Source: Planotetraspora sp. A-T 1434 (lineage in GTDB: Bacteria; Actinomycetota; Actinomycetes; Streptosporangiales; Streptosporangiaceae). Taken from it: a stretch of DNA of 64,000 nt. A program made the translations under genes and the position numbers. The DNA lies in assembly GCF_025420585.1 (NCBI RefSeq), contig NZ_JAOEGB010000023.1, positions 1-64,000 on the forward strand. The letters run 5' to 3'. The notes under the pieces were generated by a model that was not told the DNA's origin, did no database searches, and saw only the letters and a list, made by a program, of their open reading frames with translations. Below, piece by piece: positions 35,400-51,007 of this stretch. Every line of letters starts with the position of its first letter. Position 1 is the stretch's first letter.

Positions 35400-36299
35400 G
35401 TGACAGTTCGGTCGAAGGTCTACATTCGGCACGCACCATCAAATCCAAGGTTGCTGTGACATCACGGCAAGTGGTGGTGCCGGGCAGTTCGTGCACCATC
35501 TGTATCATCGTGCCGGTCAGCCGCTCGATGATGCCGCCGAAGTGCGGCATCCCCTTCGGCCGGTACGCCAGCGTGATGCCGTGCTGGTCACAGCCCCGGC
35601 GCAGCGCCTCGCTGCGGAACTCGGTGGCGTTGTCCAGGTGAATCTCGTGCGGCTTGCCGCTCATCGGCCAGGTCGCCTCCACTCCGAGCCACTCCAGCCA
35701 CGGCCGCTTGTCGCACACCGTGTGCGCCAGGCACAGCCCGACCGACAGCGCCGAGGGCGCCTCCAACGTGGCCACCAGACCGACCACGCAGAGGCTGGTT
35801 CCTCGATCGTCGGCGCCCTCCCGCGCCGCGGCGACCGCCGCCGGATCCAGCGCCTCGATCCGCCGCGCCAGCGTGTTGCGCGCCGGCGCCGGCAGCCCGC
35901 CAGCTCGGCACCGGCGCACGACCTCCCGGTAGACTGCCGCCACCGATGGCCGCTGACGGGTCAGATACCGCGAGCCGATGATCTCTCGCAGTACCGCCTC
36001 GACGGACCCCGCCCGCCGCTGGAGCGCCGGGGAAGCAGGTCCGACCCAACGCCCTCGCCCGCGCGCCACCGGCGCAACAACACCTACACCTGACGCCGCG
36101 AGATCCCCAGCCTGTCCGCCGCCGCGTCCGCAGCGGCCAACCCCAGCCGTGGCTCGGCGGCCAGTCGGCCGATCACCTCCGCCTGGCGTACCGCTACGGT
36201 CCATGCCTCATTCGGAGCGGTCAGCACCCCGCTCGATGATCTGCACCTGTCCGCCGTCCATGCCGGGACCTCACTGCCGCGCACGCGAGTACGGAACAA
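35400..36299 (-). pseudogene. Mu/TnsB-type transposase, internally deleted
   Basis: From the right: EVIGRLAAEPRLGLAAADAA (HTH start), then an in-frame TAG at 36084 in SRRQV-stop-VLLRRWRA. Next come AVLREIIGSRYLTRQRPSVA, EAPSALSVGLCLAHTVC, HLDNATEFRSEALRRGC and RPKGMPHFGGIIERLTGTM. This is the order of helix-turn-helix and rve domains in Mu B2-type/TnsB-like transposases. The segment with the first catalytic Asp (about 100 aa) is deleted and the C-terminal barrel is missing after HELPGTTT. No TnsC-like ATPase is nearby. Confidence 0.75.
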
Positions 36300-36408
36300 G
36301 ACGCACGGTAGCGCAGAGGACTCTGGCCAATCCGGTGCTTCACAGCCCTCTGCGTAGGGGGTGCGGGACTCTACTGACGCGTAACAGCGCTAAAGGCTGA
36401 GACGCACG

Positions 36409-36610
36409 TCAGGCGATCGGGCCTGGCTGGTCGGGGAGCAGGGCGGCGAGCGCGGTCCGGACGGCGGCGCGGCTGACTCCGTGGGTGCGTGCGAGCGCGG
36501 CGATCGAGGCGCCTTGCTCGGTGTACGTCGACCGCACCTCCTCCAGGTCGGCGCCGGTCAGTGCAGGCGGTCGGCCGCGGTAGCGGCCTTCGGCTGCGGC
36601 GGCGGCGATG
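36409..36610 (-). pseudogene. Serine resolvase/invertase C-terminal remnant
   Basis: One frame gives AEGRYRGRPPALTGADLEEV, GASIAALARTHGVSRAAVRT and a stop at 36409. This is the DNA-binding tail of resolvase-family serine recombinases (G.Y.GRPP.L......G.S...LAR..GVSR.TV). The catalytic domain is gone. Part of the same transposon graveyard as the Mu-type transposase. Confidence 0.7.
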
Positions 36611-36820
36611 TCTGTGGTCCGCCTTCCCTGTCAAGGATGCCGGCCTGATCGGCATGAGTTGCCGGGAATTCGCTATATGCGACGCTCAAGTGCGGGACAC
36701 ATCCGGCTCTGCCGAGATGAGTGCGACCGCCAGCACGCGGCTGCAGGCTGTATTGCTGCGTCCGGTCGAGGCGGCCGGCATTGATGGGCAACGGCAACGG
36801 CTTGCAGCAAGAGGTTGTGC

Positions 36821-36840
36821 TGTACCTACTGGTATGTACA
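36821..36840 (+). promoter_or_regulatory. TetR-type operator before the tetR-gap operon
   Basis: TGTACCTACTGGTATGTACA is a near-perfect palindrome (8 of 9 positions per arm) with the TAC...GTA core common for TetR-family regulators. It ends 10 nt before the regulator's ATG and probably overlaps the promoter. Autorepression of the operon is the simplest reading. Confidence 0.7.
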
Positions 36841-36850
36841 GAATGGCGGC

Positions 36851-38475
<1,625 letters not shown>

Positions 38476-38486
38476 CGCCCGCCCAC

Positions 38487-38503
38487 CCTTCGGCGCCCGA
38501 AGG
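38487..38503 (+). terminator. Terminator after gap
   Basis: CCTTCGG-CGC-CCGAAGG, a 7-bp stem 12 nt after the gap stop codon. No T-tract. Most likely the end of the tetR-gap transcript. Confidence 0.6.
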
Positions 38504-38519
38504 CCTGAGAGCGGTTTGC

Positions 38520-38790
38520 CGGAACCGGACCCGGCGCCGCGGGGCGGGCGGTGGTAGGCGATGTCGCGTTTCTCGGCCGCTGTCAGTGCGGAAGCCTGTT
38601 CAGGTGTGACCGGTTGCTCCAGTTCCTGGGGCTCGGCGACACGCAGACCGGCAAGTCCAAAGAGATCGGCTCGTGGCACCGGGCGGAACGGCGATACGAC
38701 GCTGCCGGCGTCGGTGGCCTGGGTGCAGGCGACGAGCCGAGCCGATGCGTTGAGCAGCAGGCGGATTCTGGAGCCGTCGGGCAGGGGTGA
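38520..38790 (-). pseudogene. Remnant of an unidentified coding sequence
   Basis: The minus strand reads LPDGSRIRLLLNASA and, after a frameshift, LVACTQATDAGSVVSPFRPV, ADLFGLAGLRVAEPQELEQP and TAAEKRDIAYHRPP. Composition and codon use are those of a real protein, and the second part looks like a conserved C-terminus. I do not recognise the family. No start codon or ribosome binding site. It faces the gap terminator. Confidence 0.4.
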
Positions 38791-38796
38791 GGCCGG

Positions 38797-39366
38797 TCAA
38801 GCTTCGAACGCCCGAATCGCGAGCGCGGCGAAACGTCGGGAGGCGGCAAGGCGGGCGTTTGCCGATGTGGCGTGGAGGCCGCCGTTGGCCATCAGCATGA
38901 GGATGAGGTCGTCCAGGACGAAGTCGGGCCGCAGGCGGCCGCTGTCCTTGGCACGGCGCGCGAGCTCGGCGAGCGAGGTGAGCGCCTGTTCGCGCACCGC
39001 GGCGAGATCCATGGCGTGGGGGAAGGCCGAGGTGAACGCCGTGGTGAAGCCCCGGTTTCGTGCGTGCAGCTCACAAAGCTTCTCGATCACGAGGCGCAGG
39101 CCGTGCCACGGATCCGGATCGGCGAGCCCCTCCTCGACGATGGCATGGCACGCATACATCTGCTCTGTGAAAGCCTCGGTGGCCAGTGCCTGCTTGGTGG
39201 GGAAGCGGCGGTACAGGGTGGCGGGGCCGACCCCGGCGCGCCGGGCTATCTCGCGCATCGGCACGTCCATGCCTTCGGCGGCGAACAGTGCCCGAGCCGC
39301 GTCGAGGATGCGCTCGCGGTTGTCCAGCGCGTCCCAACGCAGCGTCTGAGGCAAACGGTTGACCAC
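38797..39366 (-). CDS. TetR-family regulator
   Basis: Encodes 189 aa from GTG 39366. The N-terminal HTH is RERILDAARALFAAEGMDVP and AGVGPATLYRRFPTKQALA, with the GPATLYRRFP motif of the TetR subfamily that has a TetR_C_33-like effector domain (ARNRGFTTAFTSAFPHAMDL, LMANGGLHATS). Divergent from the quinone oxidoreductase gene with a 101-bp spacer that contains an 18-bp palindrome, so it probably represses that gene and itself. Confidence 0.9.
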   Translation of the reverse strand: MVNRLPQTLRWDALDNRERILDAARALFAAEGMDVPMREIARRAGVGPATLYRRFPTKQALATEAFTEQMYACHAIVEEGLADPDPWHGLRLVIEKLCELHARNRGFTTAFTSAFPHAMDLAAVREQALTSLAELARRAKDSGRLRPDFVLDDLILMLMANGGLHATSANARLAASRRFAALAIRAFEA

Positions 39367-39383
39367 TGTCTCACTTTAGCTAG

Positions 39384-39401
39384 ACGGGCGCCGGCGTCCG
39401 T
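39384..39401. promoter_or_regulatory. Candidate TetR operator between divergent genes
   Basis: ACGGGCGCC and GGCGTCCGT form a palindrome with one mismatch per arm, 18 bp beyond the regulator's start and 66 bp before the oxidoreductase start. Its position suits repression of both promoters. Confidence 0.5.
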
Positions 39402-39467
39402 TAGCGTCCCAAGCAACCAGGGGTCGCTTAACGGCGGCTTTGATTGGGCTCACGAAAAGGGACAACA

Positions 39468-40430
39468 GTGAAGGCAGTTGCGATCGAGGAGTTCGGGGGT
39501 CCCGATGGACTGGCAGTCACCGACATCCCTGCACCGTCTCCCGCTCGGGGACAAGTGTTGATCGTCAACGAGGCGATCGGCGTCGGAGGCGTCGACGTCA
39601 TGATCCGAAGCGGTGCTCTCGCCGCCTACGGCTTCCGGAAGGGTCATGTCCCAGGCGGCGAGGTGGCGGGGACGGTGACCGCGGTGGGCGATGGCGTCGA
39701 CCCCGCATGGGTCGGGCAGCGCGTGTGGGCGTTCACCGGTACGGGCGGCGGCTACGTCGAGCAGGCGATCGCGCCGATCGGAGAGGTCCTGACCCTCCCG
39801 GCGAGCCTTTCCGCTGTCGACGCCGTGACGCTCGGGAGCTCCGGGGTCGTGGCCCACTTCGGTCTCGCCCATGCTCACTTGTCTCCGGGCGAGACCGTGC
39901 TGGTACGCGGCGCGGCCGGCAGCATCGGAATCATGACGGTCCAGCTCGCGGCTCGCGGTGGTGCCAGCGCCGTGGCAGTCACCACCTCCTCCCCTGAGCG
40001 TGGCCGTCGACTGCGCGACCTCGGTGCGACCCACGTGCTGGACCGCTCGGGAGCAGGAGGTCCGGACGATCCCCCGGGCTACGACGTCATCATCGACGTC
40101 GTAGCAGGTGAAGACATGCCTTCGTTCTTCGACAGGCTCAACCCCAACGGTCGGCTCGTGGTTGTCGGCGCAGTCGGGGGCCAGCCGCCGGCAGACTTCG
40201 GCACGAGGGTGATGGCCGCATTCCAGAAGTCGATGTCCTTCGCCACCTTCAGCGCCGCGACGGTAGCGGAGTCGGCTCGACGTGCCGTGAGGATGGAGCA
40301 GTTCGCTGCCGCGGATCGTGGCGAGCTCCAGACGGTGGTGCACGAGGTGCTGCCGCTGGAGCACGCCGTGCTGGCACACCAGAAGATGGACGCCGGCGAG
40401 GTCTTCGGGAGGATCGTCCTGACCCCGTAG
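39468..40430 (+). CDS. MDR-superfamily NADPH:quinone oxidoreductase
   Basis: Encodes 320 aa from GTG 39468 (AAAAGGGA 5-11 nt upstream). The GroES-like domain starts KAVAIEEFGGPDGLAVTDIP and has GHVPGGEVAGTVTAVGDGVD. The Rossmann part has VLVRGAAGSIGIMTVQLAAR, ATHVLDR, NPNGRLVVVGAVGG. Zinc-ligand Cys residues are absent, as expected for quinone oxidoreductases. The C-terminal motif VLPLEHAVLAHQKMDAGEVFGRIVL is typical. It is the likely target of the divergent TetR regulator and may reduce quinones or electrophiles. Confidence 0.92.
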   Translation: MKAVAIEEFGGPDGLAVTDIPAPSPARGQVLIVNEAIGVGGVDVMIRSGALAAYGFRKGHVPGGEVAGTVTAVGDGVDPAWVGQRVWAFTGTGGGYVEQAIAPIGEVLTLPASLSAVDAVTLGSSGVVAHFGLAHAHLSPGETVLVRGAAGSIGIMTVQLAARGGASAVAVTTSSPERGRRLRDLGATHVLDRSGAGGPDDPPGYDVIIDVVAGEDMPSFFDRLNPNGRLVVVGAVGGQPPADFGTRVMAAFQKSMSFATFSAATVAESARRAVRMEQFAAADRGELQTVVHEVLPLEHAVLAHQKMDAGEVFGRIVLTP

Positions 40431-40649
40431 TGACCTGATCGCGACAGATGACGATTCGGCTCGCGCAGCACGATCTCCCGGGGCCTTTCGTCCAAGCGCA
40501 CTCACCTGCCTCGAAGCGCGCTCCTCTCATCATGGCGTCAGCGTCGGCGCGACCAGAGACTTTTGGTCGGGACATATCGCAGCGTGCATGTTCACTGGTA
40601 GTGAGGTTCCATGCTCACGACCAACGGCGGGCAACACCGTTAGGTGCCT

Positions 40650-41894
40650 TCACGGCTCTGGGCTCATTGGTCCGTCATAGGGTGACGTCTTGGGAGTGAA
40701 GGTCCTGGCCAGGAACGGGGGCGGCACTTTGTCCGCGGACAACTCGGAGGGAGCCGACAGCGTCAGATCGGTGCAGAGCTGCCCAAGATACGCGGTCTCC
40801 TGGGCGAGCGCCGCGTCAACCGCGTCCAGGATGGTGGCAGCCGCTGCCTGGTCTGCCTCTCCCATCAGATCACTGGACGGAAGGTCGGCGGCCAGTAGCG
40901 CGATCTCCCCAGGTGGCTGCGCTGCCGGGGGAAATTGGAAAATATCGCTGATCAGCTGAGTGAGCTTGTCGGCATCCGCGTCCACGACCTTCAGCATGAT
41001 CCGCTTCTGCTCGTCGCTGAACCGGTCCCACTTCGCGAGCAGAGTCGCCGTGAAGCCCTTCACACTGGTTACCGGAGAGCGGAGCTTGTGCGCTGCCGCT
41101 GCCTCCCACCTGATGCGATCATCCGGGGTTGCCGGGTCGGCTACAAGCGACGCAAGTCGCTCATCCAACAGGCGGAGTTGTTCGACAGCGTGCTGCTTCA
41201 GCTGTTCGGCATGGTCACGCTGACGCACCGCTTCAGCCAACCGTTCCGCCATCTGCTGGTGGATCCGTTCGGCTTCCCCCAGCCGCTGCTGGGCGTCGCG
41301 CAGAGCGGTAAGGAGAACCTGCTCGCGCGCGGCTTCGGCATCAGATGCCATCGCGAGCCGGAGGTCGGCACGAAGGCAATCGCGTTCCTCTGTCAGGCGC
41401 CGCACGGCCTCTCCGAGCCGTCCGAGCAGGGTGAGCATCTCCTCGATGCGGCCACGGTTTCGCTCCACGGACAGCTGGGCACGGGCTACGAGATCCTGCC
41501 GGCGGGTCACCGTGTCGACCGCCGACAGGAGGCGCTGCACTTCCCGTGACACAGCGGCATGATCGTGCTGCGGCGGCTTCGCGACCGGCGTCAGCGGGCC
41601 CGACGGATCCGCCGCCTCCCACACCGGCCGGACTCTCCCCAGCAGAGCCTGCTTGGCACGGTCGTCTCGCTTCGCACAGGCCTCGATCAGGCGGACCACG
41701 AACGACCACTCAGGACGCCGCGAGCCGTTGAGGTTCAGTGAGATCGCGGTCCTCCCGTACGGCATGACCTCTTCCAGCCGACGTATCCGGACGTCTCGGC
41801 TATCGAGGATGCTGCGCAGCAGCTCTGCCAATGCGCGGGGTTCACGATGTTCGCCACGCAACGGCGCCCAGCGGTTGCCCGGTTTGGCTGGCAC
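40650..41894 (-). CDS. HTH / coiled-coil / HisKA protein lacking an ATPase domain
   Basis: From GTG 41894 (GAAGGGG 8 nt upstream) the protein is 414 aa. Residues 15-65 look like a helix-turn-helix of the type found in actinobacterial signalling proteins (RSILDSRDVRIRRLEEVMPY). Residues 100-260 are a long coiled coil (RLTEERDCLRADLRL, RHxxQMAERLAEAVRQRDHA). Residues 262-325 match a histidine-kinase dimerisation domain: AAHKLRSPVTSVKGFTATLL with His269, then LKVVDADADKLTQLISDIF. No N, G1 or G2 box follows. The 90-residue tail is Ala/Pro-rich. It could be a phosphotransfer or kinase-inhibiting partner rather than a kinase. Confidence 0.75.
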   Translation of the reverse strand: MPAKPGNRWAPLRGEHREPRALAELLRSILDSRDVRIRRLEEVMPYGRTAISLNLNGSRRPEWSFVVRLIEACAKRDDRAKQALLGRVRPVWEAADPSGPLTPVAKPPQHDHAAVSREVQRLLSAVDTVTRRQDLVARAQLSVERNRGRIEEMLTLLGRLGEAVRRLTEERDCLRADLRLAMASDAEAAREQVLLTALRDAQQRLGEAERIHQQMAERLAEAVRQRDHAEQLKQHAVEQLRLLDERLASLVADPATPDDRIRWEAAAAHKLRSPVTSVKGFTATLLAKWDRFSDEQKRIMLKVVDADADKLTQLISDIFQFPPAAQPPGEIALLAADLPSSDLMGEADQAAAATILDAVDAALAQETAYLGQLCTDLTLSAPSELSADKVPPPFLARTFTPKTSPYDGPMSPEP

Positions 41895-42066
41895 GGCTTC
41901 GGCCCCTTCACAGCAGTCACTTGAGGGTGGATCGTCCGTGATCGTCCGCGGTTCAACGCGGCTGAGCTGGAGGGATCCGGACGTACCCAGCGGACAATAT
42001 GCGCCCAAGTTACAAGTTCTGGGTGATGGTCGAAGGTCCGTCGGCGGAATCGAAGTGGGTGATTGC

Positions 42067-42435
42067 ATGAGTCGGCGTCGTACAGGGCAGCGGGCTTGGC
42101 AGGGTGCGGCGACGCGGGCGTGGGCCCTGGCCGCTCTGCCGACCGCGTCCGGCGCATGTACCGCGCTGTTCACCGGCGGCCACGCGGGTGTCGTGGTGTC
42201 GATCGGCAGTCTATTGCTGTGCGGTCTGGTGATCGCCGATCAGGCTATACGCCGCGTTATTAGGGACCGGGCGGTATCGAAGGTCATCGGTGGCGTCGGT
42301 ACGCAGGTGGATGCGGTCACACTCATCGTCGCTCTCTCGGCGCATGAGGCGATCGCCGCCGGAATGGTGTCCAGCGAAGACGTCGCCGATGTGTTGCAGG
42401 CCACACTCACGCACTCCGGTCGAGTGGGTCTATAG
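42067..42435 (+). CDS. Small two-helix membrane protein
   Basis: Encodes 122 aa from ATG 42067. A basic N-terminus (SRRRTGQRAWQG) precedes hydrophobic stretches ALAALPTASGACTALF and VVVSIGSLLLCGLVIAD, then a soluble region (VDAVTLIVALSAHEAIAAGM, DVADVLQATLTHSG). Family unknown. Divergent from the HTH/HisKA gene. Its last codons overlap the end of repeated module B on the other strand, so its natural C-terminus may have been replaced. Confidence 0.5.
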   Translation: MSRRRTGQRAWQGAATRAWALAALPTASGACTALFTGGHAGVVVSIGSLLLCGLVIADQAIRRVIRDRAVSKVIGGVGTQVDAVTLIVALSAHEAIAAGMVSSEDVADVLQATLTHSGRVGL

Positions 42436-42439
42436 CCGC

Positions 42440-42725
42440 ACAGCGGGTTATCAGGGCTTGCGGGCTTGGAGTTCGTTGCTCATAAACGGCCGATGTAGAG
42501 CGTGTAGCGGCCTGGGCAGAGGTCGTATCTCCTCGGTCGGGCAGGTCCAAAGCGGCATCGGCGACGGCAGGGCGGGTGGAGAGCCATTCGAGCCATCGTT
42601 GTGATTCTTGTCGTTGGCGGGCGGCTTGCGTTGTGAGGGCGGGGGAGTCCCGGCGTAGTTCCAGCGCGTGAATCTCGGGCCACAGCTCTGGTCGCTGGGT
42701 GGGATCGGCGGATAGGAAGATGGCC
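42440..42725 (-). pseudogene. Unknown coding module, copy B
   Basis: Homologous to the module at 9232-9507 but on the opposite strand: LWPEIHALELRRDSPALTTQ, SQRWLEWLSTRPAVADAALD. Copy B continues further at its 3' end (YEQRTPSPQALITRCAAIDP) to a stop at 42407. Its 5' edge, about 42720, abuts a LuxR helix-turn-helix fragment on the other strand. A frame is conserved between the copies, but neither has a start signal. Confidence 0.5.
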
Positions 42726-43173
42726 GAGATCGCCGACTTCCTCTTCCTGTCCGAGGGCACTGCCAAAACCCACGTCAGCCGCGCGCTCACCAAACTCGGC
42801 CTGGCCAAGCCGTCGTCTACGCCTACGAACCCGTGCTGCTCGACGCCGACTCGGGCGGCCGGATCGCCACCGAGCACCTGGTCGCGTACGGCCACCGGCG
42901 TATCGCGCTCATCTCGGACAGCGACCCGTTGAGCTCGGTGCACGCCAGGGCCGAGGGGCACCGTACGGCGCTGCGTGCCGCCGGGGTCGCCGTGGACCCG
43001 GCGTCACGGTGGTGCGCTACGACATCGGGCGCCTCGGCAGCGCGGCGGTGGAACTCCTGCTCGCCCGAATGCGGGATCCGGCGCGTCCGAGGCAGCGCGT
43101 GACCGTGCCGGTCGAGCTCGTCGTCCGCGGCTCGGGAGAGCTGCCGCCGCCGACCAGGGCCATAGCCGTGTAG
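42719..43173 (+). pseudogene. LuxR tail joined to a decayed LacI-family regulator
   Basis: The first 35 codons are a LuxR/NarL helix-turn-helix (EIADFLFLSEGTAKTHVSRA). After a frame change the sequence becomes a LacI/PurR effector domain: GGRIATEHLVAYGHRRIALI, AEGHRTALRAAGVAVDP. It then shifts again to YDIGRLGSAAVELLLARM and VPVELVVRGSGELPPPT with a TAG at 43171. The LacI DNA-binding domain and about 100 residues of the core are missing. Two unrelated regulator fragments were fused by deletion. Confidence 0.65.
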
Positions 43174-43598
43174 GAGGAGATGCCTGCTGGTGCTCCTGGT
43201 GAGCTACCCCCTCAGGTGTCGGGGGTGTTCGTGGTGCTGGTTCGCTTTCTCGCCGCCGGCAGGGGGAGCCGCCGGCGGCTGGTCAAAGCTGGGCCAGCGA
43301 CTTGGCCCTTCGGCTGCCCACGGGCTGCACCCACACCTCGGCCGCGGACTTCAGCGCGACCGCGTGCCGCGAAGAAGCCGCGGGACGCGGCGGGGGTCGT
43401 ACGGGGCGCCAGGTGACGTGGCCGCGCTTCGGCGGGACTGGTGTCACATCTGCCGGGCTGGGATCAGGTCTGCGGTCTGCTGATGGGAGAGCAGGCCGGC
43501 GATGGCCCGAACGGTGTCACTCATGTGCTCGCGGCGGCCGCGATGTCTTGCGCCGTACGGGTTGGGACGATCGCCGCCGTGGGCTATCATCCCCAGCC
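43174..43598. other. Intergenic stretch without a supported gene
   Basis: I see no coding sequence with a start signal. The minus strand at about 43450-43526 has a short protein-like tail (SDTVRAIAGLLSHQQTADLI) of unknown origin. Confidence 0.3.
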
Positions 43599-44204
43599 AT
43601 GCCCTCCCAGGTCCGCGATGCCTATGACGCCTTCGCCAGCGTCTACACCGACTTCGTCCGCGGCAAGCTTGAGGAGGACCCGCTCGATCGCGCGCTCCTC
43701 GGCCTGTTCGCCGAGCTCGTGCAGGGCCCGGTCGTCGAGCTCGGCTGCGGCCCCGGCCGCATGGCCGCCCACCTCCACAGCCTCGGCGTCGACGCGTTCG
43801 GCATCGACCTGTCCCCGCGCCTGATCGAGATCGCCCGGCAGGCCCACCCCCGGATGCGCTTCAAGGTCGGCGACATGGCAGTCCTCGATCTCGCCGACGC
43901 CTCCGTCAGCGGAGTGCTGAGCTGGTATTCGATCATCCACACCCTGCCCCAGCAGCTTCCGGGAATCCTCGCGGAGATGCACCGGATCCTCGCCCCCGGT
44001 GGGCACCTGCTCCTCGGTTTCTTCGAAGGGCCCGAGCTTGAACCCTTCGACCACAAGGTCGTCCTCGCATACCGCTGGCCGATCGACCTGCTCGCCGAAC
44101 TCAGCCGGCAGGCAGGCTTCACCGAGTTGGCCAGGCTGATTCGCCAGCCCAACCCGGGCCAGCGCTTCCCCGGCGGCACACTCCTCCTGCGCAAGACCAC
44201 ATGA
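43599..44204 (+). CDS. Class I SAM-dependent methyltransferase
   Basis: Encodes 201 aa from ATG 43599. The Rossmann motifs are clear: motif I VVELGCGPGRMAAHL, motif II VDAFGIDLSPRLIEIARQ, post-I MRFKVGDMAVLDLAD, then the Methyltransf_11-type MHRILAPGGHLLLGFF. Substrate unknown. It starts DAYDAFASVYTDF, typical for small actinobacterial methyltransferases. Single gene, next to an IS3 remnant. Confidence 0.9.
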   Translation: MPSQVRDAYDAFASVYTDFVRGKLEEDPLDRALLGLFAELVQGPVVELGCGPGRMAAHLHSLGVDAFGIDLSPRLIEIARQAHPRMRFKVGDMAVLDLADASVSGVLSWYSIIHTLPQQLPGILAEMHRILAPGGHLLLGFFEGPELEPFDHKVVLAYRWPIDLLAELSRQAGFTELARLIRQPNPGQRFPGGTLLLRKTT

Positions 44205-44249
44205 CCTGTGGGATGACTCACTCATCCTGTGTTCTCGCGGGCCTGGAGG

Positions 44250-46652
<2,403 letters not shown>

Positions 46653-46653
<1 letters not shown>

Positions 46654-47459
46654 TGAGCACTTCGAAGGACACCCGGCGAGTCCCGCGGCTGGCCGTGTGG
46701 AAGTTCGCCTCATGTGACGGCTGCCAGCTCACGCTGCTGGACTGCGAGGACGAGCTGCTGTCGCTGGCGGTCAAGGTGGAGATCGCCTACTTCCTGGAGG
46801 CGTCCAGCGCGGTGGGGCGCGGGCCGTACGACCTGTCGCTGGTGGAGGGGTCGATCACCACCCCCGAGGATCTGGAGCGAATCCAGCACGTGCGGCGGGT
46901 GTCGAAGCACCTGGTGACGATCGGCGCGTGCGCCACCGCGGGCGGGATCCAGGCGCTGCGTAACTTCGCTGACGTGAAAGAGTTCGCCTCGGTCGTCTAC
47001 GCCCGGCCCGACTACGTCGCCACGCTGGAGCATTCGACACCGATCTCCGCCCACGTGCCGGTCGACTTCGAGCTGCGCGGCTGCCCGATCGACAAGAGGC
47101 AGTTGCTCGAGGTCATCTCGGCCTTCCTGGCCGGGCGCCGCCCCGTCGTGCCGCCGCACAGCGTCTGCGTGGAGTGTAAGGCCCGGGGCAACGTCTGCGT
47201 CATGGTCGCGCACGGCACGCCCTGTCTCGGGCCGGTCACCCAGGCCGGCTGCGGAGCCCTCTGCCCGGCGTTCAACCGCGGCTGTTACGGCTGCTTCGGC
47301 CCCATGGAAAGGCCGAACGTGGGGGCCCTGAACAGGCAACTGCGGGAGCTCGGCATGAGCACGCCCGAGCTCGTGCGCGTCTACCGGACGTTCAACGCCA
47401 CAGAGGAGCCCTTCCGCCAGGCGTCCGAGCGTGCCGAGGAGGCAGGAGGCCGGGAGTGA
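46653..47459 (+). CDS. hyhS: Group 3b hydrogenase small subunit
   Basis: Encodes 268 aa. It carries the proximal and further iron-sulphur clusters: [15 protein letters not shown] (first Cys pair), [28 protein letters not shown] for the proximal 4Fe-4S, and C-terminal [27 protein letters not shown] and RGCYGCFGP. There is no Tat signal, as expected for a cytosolic group 3 enzyme. Coupled both sides. Confidence 0.94.
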
Positions 47460-48728
47460 CGCACAAGACGATCCGAGTGGGCGGGCTGTCGCGGGTGGAG
47501 GGCGAAGGAGCGCTGACGGTGCGCGCCCGCGACGGCCGCGTCACCGGACTGGAGCTGCGGATCTACGAGCCGCCACGCTTCTTCGAGGCGTTGCTGCGCG
47601 GCCGCTCCCACACCGAGCCGCCGGACATCACCGCCCGCATCTGCGGCATCTGCCCGGTGGCCTACCAGATGAGCGCCTGCCAGGCCATCGAGTCGGCATG
47701 CGGCGCCCGTGTGTCCGGCCCGCTGCGGGACCTGAGGCTGCTGCTGTATTACGGCGAGTGGATCGAGTCGCACGCGCTGCACGTCTACCTCCTGCACGCG
47801 CCCGACTTCCTGGGATACGAGAGCGGTATCGCGATGGCGGCCGACCACCGGGACCTCGTCGAACGCGGGCTGTCGCTGAAGAAGGCCGGCAACGCGCTGG
47901 TCGCGGCCATCGGAGGCAGGCCGATCCACCCCGTCAACGTGAAAGTCGGCGGCTTCTACCGGGTTCCCACCCGCCGGGAGCTCGCCCCGGCCGCCGAGCG
48001 GCTCCGCCGCGCCCGCGAAGTCGCCGTCGCCACCGTCTCCTGGGTGGCCGGGTTCGACTTCCCCGACATCGAGCACGACTACCGGTTCCTCGCGCTCTCC
48101 CATCCGGGCGAGTACGCCATCCTGTCGGGCTCCGTGGCCACCAGCGACGGCGAGGGATTCGACGTGCATGAGTGGCCCGCGCATGTGACCGAGGAGCAGG
48201 TGCCCCATTCCACCGCCCTGCACGCCCGGCTCGACGGAGCCGCCGGCTACCTTGTGGGGCCGATGGCCCGCTACAGCCTCAACTCGGCGCAGCTGTCCGC
48301 ACTGGCCAGACAGGCCGCCGCCGAGGTCAGCCTCGGCCAATACTGCCGCAACCCCTTCCGCGGCATCGTCGTGCGGGCAGTGGAAATCGTCCACGCCTGC
48401 GACGAGGCGCTGCGGATCATCGAGAACTACACCGAACCCGACACGCCCGCCGTCCCGGTCGAACCCCGGGCGGCCACCGGCCACGGCGCCTCGGAAGCGC
48501 CGCGCGGCACCCTCTACCACCGGTACCGCATCGACGCCGACGGCCTGATCGCCGAAGCCGACATCGTGCCGCCCACCTCGCAGAACCAGGCCCGGATCGA
48601 GACGGATCTGCTGCATCTCATCGAACCCCGGCTGCACCTGCCGAAGGAGGAGCTGACCGCGCTCTGCGAACGCGCGATCCGTAACTACGACCCGTGCATC
48701 TCCTGCTCGGCGCACTTCCTCGACCTCC

Positions 48729-48745
<17 letters not shown>
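47456..48745 (+). CDS. hyhL: Group 3b hydrogenase large subunit (NiFe site)
   Basis: Encodes 429 aa from GTG 47456. The NiFe ligands are in L1, [15 protein letters not shown], and L2, [12 protein letters not shown], with a short C-terminal tail after the His of the sort removed by the maturation protease. Other family marks: [10 protein letters not shown] near the N-terminus and [15 protein letters not shown]. The cytosolic enzyme couples H2 and NAD(P)(H), and in mycobacteria the homologous Hyh is induced by hypoxia under DosR. hyp maturation genes are not in the window. Confidence 0.95.
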
Positions 48746-50953
<2,208 letters not shown>

Positions 50954-51007
50954 GCCCGCGGGGCGACCGGCTGGACTGATGTGGCGCTACGTCGGCCGGC
51001 TCGGTGC

